Assembly (NCBI GenBank): GCA_007127655.1
Contig: SKYX01000028.1
Coordinates: 1-5,105 of the forward strand
Direction of reading: 5' to 3'
DNA from: Desulfonatronum sp.
GTDB lineage: Bacteria; Desulfobacterota; Desulfovibrionia; Desulfovibrionales; Desulfonatronaceae
Length of the DNA stretch: 5,105 nt
In this document: positions 1-5,105 of the stretch, piece after piece
Position numbering within the stretch: position 1 is the stretch's first letter
Layout: the number at the start of each line of letters is the position of its first letter
The notes under the pieces: model-generated
Seen by the model: only the letters and a program-made list of their open reading frames with translations
The model's database searches: none
What the model was told of the DNA's origin: nothing
Program-made: the position numbers and the translations under genes

Positions 1-2288
1 GCTGGCACGAACAAACCGTCGGTGTAGTGCCGGTGATAATGGACCACCAGTTCAGGATATTTGGTGCGAATCGCCCCCACCAGCTCGCGCATGAACCGCG
101 GCGGGCAGACTCCTGCCATGTCCTTCAGGCCCAGGGCGAAATGCCGGGTGGCCTTGATCCGGTCCATGCCCGTGACGCCGGCAACCATGTCCAGAACTTC
201 CTCCACCACGCCCAGATAGTGCGGGACGTCGAAGCCCTTGGCCCAGGACATCGAAATGGCCGGCTCGAAGATGTGCTCACGGGAGTTCAGCACCACCTCG
301 GCAAAAGGACGCATATTTTCGATATGGTTCAGGAAGTCGAAGCAACGAATCACGTGGTAATGCTCGCAGACCATTTCCCCTGTCAGACGCATCACGTTCT
401 TGGATTGCGGCTTGTAGCCCAGCACGTTGGTGGAGCGGATCAAAATCTGCTTCATGGTCTTGGGCGCGAACTGATTCCACTCCATGGCCTCGGTGAAGGG
501 GTAGGTCATGTTGGCCAGCATGGCTACGTGGTAGTGGGCCCCGCCGCCGTTTTCCAGGGAGAAGAAGCCGCAGTTGTCCAGGTACGGACCGATCAGCCGA
601 TCCTCGGCCAGACGGAAACGGTTGCCGCTGTTGGACTGGGTCAGGTCGCGGGTAGTGGTGTCCACGAAGTGGACCAGCCCGGAATCCCGGATGTAGTCCA
701 GCAGAGCCAGCCGGTCCCCGCGGGGATAGGCGGGCTTGTGGGCGTTGAAGTCGATATGCGGCATCACAGGCGAAAACCGGCCCACACGTTTGTCATGGCG
801 GCCCCGGTATTCGCCGAGCTGGACGTAGGGGTTGTAACCCTGGGCGGAGATCTCGGCCACCAAACGGGAGAGGCGCAGAGCCTGGGGCTCTTTGTCCACG
901 TACTCCAGGAGTTCAGGGGTGTTGGCGATAAAGTTGGTGTCATACTCGCCGGACCGAAATTTGGGATGAAGCATGATCTGGCGGTGAAACGGGATGGTCG
1001 TCTTCACCCCGCCGACAATGTATTCCCGCAAGGCACGGCTCATGATGCCCAGAATCTTCTCCCAGTCGCGGCCGTAGGCGATGAGCAGCGAGGCCGCGGA
1101 ATCATACTGGGCCGGGAACTCGTAGCCCACGGAAATGCAGGAATCCACGCGGATGCCCTGACTACCCGGAGAGATGTACCGGGTGAGGGTTCCGGAGTTG
1201 GGTGAAAAATTCTGCTGCGGGTCTTCGCAGTTGATGCGCACCTGCATGGCATGGTTGGACGGCAGGGTGGTCTTTTTGGAAAAGCGCAGCTTGGCCCCAA
1301 AGGCGATGGCGATCTGCTCCTCCACCAGGTCGATCCCGTAGCGGCACTCGGTGATGCCGTGCTCCACCTGCAAGCGGGTGTTCACCTCGATCAAGTACGG
1401 GGTTGCGTTCTCGTCCAGGAGGAATTCCACGGTAGCCAACGAGTAGTAACCCACGCTGGTGGACAACTCGCAGGCGTACTTCTTCAACCGCTCCCGCAGT
1501 TCAGGAGTGAACTTGGGCCAAGGCGAGGGAGTGATCTCCACCAGCTTCTGGTGGTTGCGCTGCACCGTGCAGTCTCGTTCGTCCAGGGCATGAGAGTTGC
1601 CGTACTGGTCCGCCACGATCTGGATCTCAATATGCCGCACCGAGGTCAGGAGTTTCTCCACGTACAGCCGAGGGTTGCCGAAGGAGGCCTCGGCCAGAGC
1701 CGAAGCCTTGGCAAAGGCTCGCTCCAATTGCTCGGGCTTGTAGACTTCGTAGATGCCTCGGCCGCCGCCGCCGCCCTCGGCCTTGAGCATCACCGGGAAT
1801 CCCAGAGAGTAGGCGATCTCCCGGGCTTCGGTCACGCTCACTGCGCCGTCGGAGCCTGGAACCACCGGGACCCCCAGCCTTTTGGCAAGCTTACGGACCT
1901 CGACCTTGTTGCCGAGCAAATGCATGGCTTCCGGCGGGGGACCGATGAAGGTGATCCCCGCGGCAGCGCATTTCTCCGGAAAGGATTGATCCTCGGAAGC
2001 GAAGCCCCAGCCGGGGTGAATGGCGATCACGCCGCGGGCCTTGGCCTTGCGAATGATCAGATCGATATCCAGATACGCCCGAGGATTCTCCCCCAGCAGC
2101 AACAATTCCTGGGCCCCGGCGGTGAACGGCGCGGTCTTGTCCACGTCCGTAGCCGTCATGATCGGTATGGCGTGAAACACCTCCTGAATGGAACGGACGA
2201 TCCGCCGGGCCGGAATGCCCCGGTTCGCCACCAGAATCGGCTTGCCTTCAATTTCTTTAGCCACTTGTTCGAAAGTCTTGGTCGCCAT
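1..2288 (-). CDS. pyc: Pyruvate carboxylase, biotin carboxylase and N-terminal part of carboxyltransferase domain (3' end outside window)
   Basis: Cytoplasmic biotin enzyme expected to carboxylate pyruvate to oxaloacetate using ATP and bicarbonate. The reading frame is open from ATG at 2288 to the left edge (762 codons); the rest, including the biotinyl domain, is outside. Biotin carboxylase domain, about residues 14-465: HPGWGFASE, glycine-rich ATP-grasp loop KAEGGGGGRG (K169-G178), RHIEIQ (218-223), ERDCTVQRNHQK (237-248), IEVNTRLQVEH (E301, N303, R305, E309) and RIN (R351). Carboxyltransferase domain, from about residue 535: DTTTRDLTQ (R547, D548, Q551), LIRSTNVLGY (R618), LKDMAG (K722, the position carbamylated in known enzymes) and VHYHRHYTDG (H750, H752, metal ligands). 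These fall close to the Rhizobium etli enzyme numbering. Oddities: NRGIPARR replaces the usual NRGEIAIR, ENGGGAHYH replaces EMWGGATFD, and the Asp of HTHDT is Tyr. It lies 99 bases downstream of birA. BC-CT order favours pyruvate carboxylase over acetyl- or propionyl-CoA carboxylase subunits; the name is secure at family level, the substrate is inferred. Confidence 0.9.
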   Translation of the reverse strand, partial: MATKTFEQVAKEIEGKPILVANRGIPARRIVRSIQEVFHAIPIMTATDVDKTAPFTAGAQELLLLGENPRAYLDIDLIIRKAKARGVIAIHPGWGFASEDQSFPEKCAAAGITFIGPPPEAMHLLGNKVEVRKLAKRLGVPVVPGSDGAVSVTEAREIAYSLGFPVMLKAEGGGGGRGIYEVYKPEQLERAFAKASALAEASFGNPRLYVEKLLTSVRHIEIQIVADQYGNSHALDERDCTVQRNHQKLVEITPSPWPKFTPELRERLKKYACELSTSVGYYSLATVEFLLDENATPYLIEVNTRLQVEHGITECRYGIDLVEEQIAIAFGAKLRFSKKTTLPSNHAMQVRINCEDPQQNFSPNSGTLTRYISPGSQGIRVDSCISVGYEFPAQYDSAASLLIAYGRDWEKILGIMSRALREYIVGGVKTTIPFHRQIMLHPKFRSGEYDTNFIANTPELLEYVDKEPQALRLSRLVAEISAQGYNPYVQLGEYRGRHDKRVGRFSPVMPHIDFNAHKPAYPRGDRLALLDYIRDSGLVHFVDTTTRDLTQSNSGNRFRLAEDRLIGPYLDNCGFFSLENGGGAHYHVAMLANMTYPFTEAMEWNQFAPKTMKQILIRSTNVLGYKPQSKNVMRLTGEMVCEHYHVIRCFDFLNHIENMRPFAEVVLNSREHIFEPAISMSWAKGFDVPHYLGVVEEVLDMVAGVTGMDRIKATRHFALGLKDMAGVCPPRFMRELVGAIRTKYPELVVHYHRHYTDGLFVP

Positions 2289-2295
2289 CGATCAT

Positions 2296-2300
2296 CACCT
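2296..2300 (-). promoter_or_regulatory. Ribosome binding site of pyc
   Basis: On the minus strand AGGTG stands seven bases before the ATG at 2288 and supports that start. Another ATG at 2295-2293 is in a different frame and overlaps the Shine-Dalgarno sequence, so it is not the start. Confidence 0.75.
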
Positions 2301-2316
2301 GTATTCAGTTATGTGG

Positions 2317-2322
2317 TTTATA
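2317..2322 (-). promoter_or_regulatory. Possible -10 box in the birA-pyc gap
   Basis: The 99-base gap between birA and pyc contains TATAAA on the minus strand, about 29 bases before the pyc start and matching five of six bases of the sigma70 -10 consensus. No credible -35 hexamer lies 16-18 bases upstream; that stretch is GC-rich. A five-base stem AGTCC/GGACT flanks the GC-rich part. pyc could therefore have its own weak or activator-dependent promoter as well as read-through from birA. No U-tract terminator is visible in the gap, which fits co-transcription. Confidence 0.2.
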
Positions 2323-2387
2323 GTCCTGTCGCGTCGCGGCCCTCGGACTTGTTCGAATTACATGCCAAACGGTTTCGCCGTCTCTGC

Positions 2388-3314
2388 TCACGCCAGGGGG
2401 CGAACTTTCCCGGAGGTGATCCGCCGAACCTTGCCGTCCACGGAAAGCAGCAAGCCCCCGTCAACGGCCACTCCCAGCACCACACCGCGGACTTCGACTC
2501 GACCCTCGTCATATTCCGCGACAGCCACGGAGCGATCTTTCCACAGCAAAACGTTCGAAAAGGCCTCGGCAAAATGTTCGGGCCGGAGTACGGGCAAGTT
2601 GTGTTTGTACCAGGATTCGTACTCGGAAACAAGCCGATCCCAGCACGTTGCCGGACCGATTCGACCGTCCATGGACCCGGCCGAAAACGCCGCGCCATCC
2701 CGGAGCATGTCCGAGGCCGGAGCCGCGGCGAGGTTCAACCCCAGTCCGACCAAAACGGCTTCTCCGCGTTGCTCCGCCAGAATTCCGCCAATCTTCTCAC
2801 TATTCCAGACCAGATCATTGGGCCACTTCAGCAGGGCCTCCAAGCCAAACCTTCCAAGTACGCGGGACGTCAACCACGCCGGTATCAGGGACGTCAGCCC
2901 GTCCCACTCGGCTGGAACCGACGGCGCTCGCCACACCACATGCAGATTGCCCGGCAGCGACTGCCACGGACGCCGGACCTGCCCCCGCCCGGTCCACTGG
3001 GTCACGGCGATAACCGCGTCCCATTCCTCCAACACGCCCCAGCCGAACAGCTTCCAGGCAACATCAAAGGCCGAGGAGCAATCCCGGCATAAAAAGACAT
3101 TCCCCCTTCCACTGCGGGCCGCGGTCCACCCCGTGATCTCAAAAACGCCGCCGTCAGGAGCATTAAGGGCCACCCTCCCCTCGCGCCACGGCCCCCAATG
3201 CCGCATCGCCTGGTCCCAAAGCGGATGCGCCGAAGCCATTTCCCCGGGGCTCGAACCACCGAGCAAATCCTGCACGTCTCCGGAAAAAAGAAAAGCCGTC
3301 CCCCGCTTGGTCAC
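2388..3314 (-). CDS. birA: Biotin--[carboxylase] ligase (biotin protein ligase) without helix-turn-helix
   Basis: Cytoplasmic enzyme that makes biotinyl-5'-AMP from biotin and ATP and transfers biotin to the acceptor lysine of carboxylases; the obvious client is the pyruvate carboxylase encoded next. The 308-residue product has an N-terminal stretch of about 75 residues with no recognisable domain, then a catalytic domain with SSAFD (80-84, in place of the usual STN), TGRGQVRRPW (108-117), KWPND (163-167, K163 matching the catalytic-region Lys183 of E. coli BirA), KIGGILAE (174-181) and GLGLN (190-194). A small C-terminal domain of the ligase family (about 258-308) ends in RRITSGKVRPLA. No winged helix-turn-helix is apparent at the N-terminus, so it is probably an enzyme only, not a biotin-operon repressor. 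The start is GTG: an in-frame TAA lies just upstream, and a Shine-Dalgarno sequence fits. The GRGRRG motif is altered to GRGQVR, which is unusual. Ligase assignment is firm. Confidence 0.9.
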   Translation of the reverse strand: MTKRGTAFLFSGDVQDLLGGSSPGEMASAHPLWDQAMRHWGPWREGRVALNAPDGGVFEITGWTAARSGRGNVFLCRDCSSAFDVAWKLFGWGVLEEWDAVIAVTQWTGRGQVRRPWQSLPGNLHVVWRAPSVPAEWDGLTSLIPAWLTSRVLGRFGLEALLKWPNDLVWNSEKIGGILAEQRGEAVLVGLGLNLAAAPASDMLRDGAAFSAGSMDGRIGPATCWDRLVSEYESWYKHNLPVLRPEHFAEAFSNVLLWKDRSVAVAEYDEGRVEVRGVVLGVAVDGGLLLSVDGKVRRITSGKVRPLA

Positions 3315-3319
3315 CGCTT

Positions 3320-3324
3320 ACCTC
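3320..3324 (-). promoter_or_regulatory. Ribosome binding site deciding the GTG start of birA
   Basis: GAGGT on the minus strand lies five bases before the GTG at 3314. The in-frame stop TAA (3320-3318) is only one codon upstream of the GTG, so no earlier start is possible in this frame. Confidence 0.7.
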
Positions 3325-3419
3325 GACCAGACAATGCGCAACCCTCCCGGTGCTCCCCGCGGTCAAGCCAATCCGCCACGGCTTCACGAAAGGCACGTAT
3401 TGTTAAAGACTACTGAAGA

Positions 3420-3512
3420 TTTAACCACGGAGGTCACGGGGGGCACGGGGGAACATATTCCGTAAATAACAGGGTTTCTTTCCCCGTGATCCCCGTGTGC
3501 CCCGTGGTAAAA
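3420..3512. repeat. Palindromic repeat element with triple 9-base units in each arm
   Basis: In the gap between birA and the HD-GYP gene. The left arm has three tandem 9-mers: CACGGAGGT, CACGGGGGG and CACGGGGGA (3426-3452). The right arm has three 9-mers of the opposite orientation: CCCCGTGAT, CCCCGTGTG and CCCCGTGGT (3482-3508). The arms are flanked by TTTAACCACGG on the left and CCGTGGTAAAA on the right, which pair with each other. The loop of about 29 bases is AT-rich. The folded form is a long imperfect hairpin on either strand. Similar accessory elements built on ACCACGGAGGNCACGG units are, to my knowledge, dispersed in intergenic regions of many bacteria and are often mistranslated as small proteins rich in HGxHGxHG. 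It may act as a transcript-stabilising or attenuating hairpin between the two genes; there is no clean U-tract for a classical terminator. Confidence 0.8.
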
Positions 3513-3553
3513 CAACTTGGTCAGACGATGGAAATGGAAGTTTCGCTGAAGTG

Positions 3554-4783
3554 CTATCCAGCTTCCTGATACTTGCCTCGAATGGCCTCGATGACGTCCA
3601 GAATGGACAGAAAGGCGCTCACGACCTCGGGATCGAACTGCTGGCCGGACTCCTTGCGGATCACGTCCAGGGCCATGCCCATGGTCCACGGCTCCTTGTA
3701 GGCTCGTTTGGAAATCAGGGCGTCGAACACGTCGGCCAGGGCCACGATGCGGGCCGGCTGGGGAATGTCTCCCCCCGCCATGGTTCCCACGGTCATGGCG
3801 TCCACGTCTTCGATATTGGAAACGCGACCCGGATAGCCCTTGCCGTCGAAGCGCTGATGGTGGTTCAAGGCGATCTCCCGGGCCATGACGTCCAGTTCCG
3901 AGGCCGAGTTGCGAAACAGATGCGCGCCGTACAGGGTATGGCGCTTCATGGTTTCGTACTCTCCCTCGGTCAACTTACCGGGTTTCTTGAGAATAACGTC
4001 CGAAATACCCACCTTGCCCACGTCATGCAGCATGGCGGCCATCCGGACCAGGTCCTTGCGCCGCTTGATCTCCGAGGCGTCCAGTCCGCTCTCCTGGGCC
4101 ATGCGGTGATAGATCTCCGCGGAATACGCCCCCACCCGCTGGACATGCGGCCCGGTTTCCGCGGGGTCACGCAACTCGGACATGCGGATGGTCCGCAGGA
4201 TCAGTTCACTGGTGGCCATGCCGTTCTCGATGCACGCCGAGGCGTGATTGGCCAGCAAACTGACGCAGGCCACGGAATCCTCAGGAAACGGCACTGCCTT
4301 GTTGTCCTGGCCCAGAGAGTTAATGAGCTGAATCACCGCGCAAACGCGCCCTTGAAAGTTGATCAGAGGCAGGGAAAGGACGGACCTGGTATGGTATCCG
4401 CTCTGCTTGTCAAAGGCGGGGTTGAATTTGAAAGGGTACGAGCGAGGCAGGGCATAGACATCATCAAGAAGCAGGGTTTCGGAATGCTTGGCCGTAAAAC
4501 CGGCAATTGAAAAGTCATCAATGGGCACTGAAGCGTTGAGATAAAGGTGCTTGTTGATCCCGTCGGCGCTGAACAAAAAATCGTTGTGCACGATGCTGAA
4601 CACGAGACGGTCTTCCTTGACCAGAAGGATGGATCCGGCTTCGGCCCGACAAATTTTCCTGGCCTCCAGAAGAATGCGGTCCAGAATGGCGTCCGTTCCA
4701 CGCAATTCCCGCAGTTTCAGAAATACAGCCAAAACATGTGAAATACCTTCGTGCACACAAGAGACGCCGGGCACAGTCTTCAT
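3554..4783 (-). CDS. GAF domain and HD-GYP domain protein, predicted cyclic-di-GMP phosphodiesterase
   Basis: Predicted soluble signalling enzyme of 409 residues. An N-terminal GAF-type sensor domain (about residues 30-185: AGSILLV, VHNDFLF, SIAGFTA, LPLINF and VIQLIN segments) is followed by an HD-GYP domain (about 200-400). Visible HD-GYP residues are E209 and H213 (ETGPH), H253-D254 in HDVGK, H282 (MKRHT), H308-H309, DGKGYP (GYP 316-318), D351 and D354 in LADVFDAL, and R360/K363. These are the metal and substrate ligands in characterised members, which hydrolyse cyclic-di-GMP to pGpG or GMP, so the enzyme is likely active. Glu four residues before the first His matches a ligand in the three-metal type of site. 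Between GYP and the following IPQPARI there are 21 residues instead of the usual seven or eight. ATG at 4783 is chosen because GAGG stands six bases upstream; in-frame ATG 4801 and TTG 4804 lack a ribosome site. No transmembrane segment or receiver domain is seen, and the GAF ligand is unknown. Confidence 0.88.
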   Translation of the reverse strand: MKTVPGVSCVHEGISHVLAVFLKLRELRGTDAILDRILLEARKICRAEAGSILLVKEDRLVFSIVHNDFLFSADGINKHLYLNASVPIDDFSIAGFTAKHSETLLLDDVYALPRSYPFKFNPAFDKQSGYHTRSVLSLPLINFQGRVCAVIQLINSLGQDNKAVPFPEDSVACVSLLANHASACIENGMATSELILRTIRMSELRDPAETGPHVQRVGAYSAEIYHRMAQESGLDASEIKRRKDLVRMAAMLHDVGKVGISDVILKKPGKLTEGEYETMKRHTLYGAHLFRNSASELDVMAREIALNHHQRFDGKGYPGRVSNIEDVDAMTVGTMAGGDIPQPARIVALADVFDALISKRAYKEPWTMGMALDVIRKESGQQFDPEVVSAFLSILDVIEAIRGKYQEAG

Positions 4784-4789
4784 GAACCA

Positions 4790-4793
4790 CCTC
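4790..4793 (-). promoter_or_regulatory. Ribosome binding site deciding the HD-GYP gene start
   Basis: GAGG (extended GAGGTGG, 4793-4787) on the minus strand, six bases before ATG 4783. The upstream in-frame candidates at 4801 (ATG) and 4804 (TTG) are preceded by AT-rich sequence without any purine-rich ribosome site. Confidence 0.7.
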
Positions 4794-4801
4794 GCTGTCA
4801 T

Positions 4802-4830
4802 CAATTTGTCAAGAAATTGGTATCCACCAA
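4802..4830. repeat. Two overlapping short inverted repeats upstream of the HD-GYP gene
   Basis: CAATTT-gtcaag-AAATTG (4802-4819) is a perfect 6-base inverted repeat with a 6-base spacer. It overlaps TTGGT-atcc-ACCAA (4817-4830), a perfect 5-base inverted repeat with a 4-base loop. Both lie in the relatively AT-rich gap between the MATE and HD-GYP genes, just ahead of the chosen start, where an operator or 5' leader structure would be expected. On the minus strand this stretch contains TTGACA, but no -10 box follows at the right distance, so I do not call a promoter. The repeats are short and could be chance. Confidence 0.3.
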
Positions 4831-4878
4831 GTCATTCACTCCTCTCCTCCGAGCCGGATGGAAAACACCCAGCGACCC

Positions 4879-5105
4879 TCACCGCTGCTTGCGCATGGCG
4901 AAGCGCTGCCAGTTCCAGAACTGGTAGACGTAGGCCACACAGAGGGCTTGGACGGCCATGGATAGGAACATGGCCAGCCAGATTCCGGTGGCCTGGGCGA
5001 AGATCAGGTGGCCCAGGACAAAGGCCAGGGGGATGCGCACCAGCCAGGCCGAGCCGCCCATGATCAGGGACTGGTAGATGGTCGCCCCGGCCCCGGTGAA
5101 GGCCC
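4879..5105 (-). CDS. MATE-family efflux protein, C-terminal fragment (5' end outside window)
   Basis: The last 74 residues of a membrane transporter; the frame is open to the right edge and ends with TGA at 4881-4879. It begins with FTGAGAT, close to the GAGDT-type motif of MATE (multidrug and toxic compound extrusion) exporters. Two hydrophobic segments follow: about WLVRIPLAFVLGHLIF and GIWLAMFLSMAVQALCVAYVY. The tail NWQRFAMRKQR is basic and probably cytoplasmic. The WLVRIPLAxxLG segment is typical of the last helices of this family. MATE proteins exchange Na+ or H+ for cationic drugs or metabolites across the inner membrane; the substrate here is unknown. It is followed by about 95 bases to the HD-GYP start without a clear hairpin-plus-U-tract terminator, so read-through is possible. 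The family call rests on a short fragment. Confidence 0.75.
   Translation of the reverse strand, partial: AFTGAGATIYQSLIMGGSAWLVRIPLAFVLGHLIFAQATGIWLAMFLSMAVQALCVAYVYQFWNWQRFAMRKQR

Noticed and set aside
27..1205. Long plus-strand open frame (392 codons) opposite pyc
   Set aside because: It is antisense to the strongly conserved carboxylase frame, has no recognisable domain, and its His/Gly/Val-rich composition is what the complement of GC-rich codons gives.
1251..3092. Plus-strand open frame of 613 codons opposite pyc and birA
   Set aside because: It runs across two genes and their gap in the opposite direction, with low-complexity composition and no family motif; a shadow of the real genes.
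3163..3396. Minus-strand frame of 77 codons starting upstream of birA, considered as a frameshifted birA N-terminus
   Set aside because: birA in its own frame has a good GTG start with Shine-Dalgarno sequence, and the alternative frame shows no ligase or HTH features.
3420..3512. Rho-independent terminator for the HD-GYP gene
   Set aside because: The hairpin loop is long, the stem is imperfect and there is no run of T after it on the minus strand; it fits a repeat element better.
3384..3689. Small minus-strand frame (101 codons) through the repeat, giving a YHGAHGDHGE-like peptide
   Set aside because: The peptide comes from translating the 9-mer repeat and overlaps the 3' end of the HD-GYP gene in another frame; a well-known type of false gene.
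3497..4510. Plus-strand open frame of 337 codons opposite the HD-GYP gene
   Set aside because: The minus-strand frame carries all HD-GYP and GAF motifs; the opposite frame begins inside the repeat element and shows none.
4803..4813. Sigma70 promoter based on TTGACA (minus strand) before the HD-GYP gene
   Set aside because: The hexamer matches the -35 box, but nothing like TATAAT follows at 16-18 bases, and the start codon would lie too close.

Overview
The window looks like part of a chromosome from a sulfate-reducing bacterium of the Desulfovibrionales (Desulfobacterota). The main evidence is a divergent BC-CT type pyruvate carboxylase directly downstream of a biotin-protein ligase gene that lacks a helix-turn-helix. 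From memory, Desulfovibrio vulgaris has the same gene pair. The DNA is moderately GC-rich with codon use to match. The species cannot be fixed from this stretch.

All four genes lie on the minus strand, so transcription runs from right to left. At the right edge (4879-5105) is the C-terminal end of a MATE-family multidrug/organic-cation exporter. After about 97 bases of more AT-rich DNA with two overlapping inverted repeats comes a GAF + HD-GYP protein (3554-4783), a predicted cyclic-di-GMP phosphodiesterase. A gap of about 240 bases follows. It holds a palindromic repeat element (about 3420-3512) in which each arm is three copies of a 9-base unit. Next come birA (2388-3314, GTG start) and, 99 bases further on, pyc (2288 to beyond base 1). 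The pyc gene is cut by the left edge after 762 codons, so its C-terminal part, including the expected biotinyl domain, is not visible.

birA and pyc form an obvious functional pair: the ligase attaches biotin to the carboxylase, which makes oxaloacetate from pyruvate for anabolism. The MATE and HD-GYP genes have no evident metabolic link to the pair, and the repeat element separates them. I see no mobile-element genes, RNA genes, CRISPR array or novel defence-like system. The points most worth a second look are the unusual active-site motifs of the carboxyltransferase domain, the altered GRGRRG motif of the ligase, the extra residues after the GYP motif, and the triple 9-mer hairpin element.
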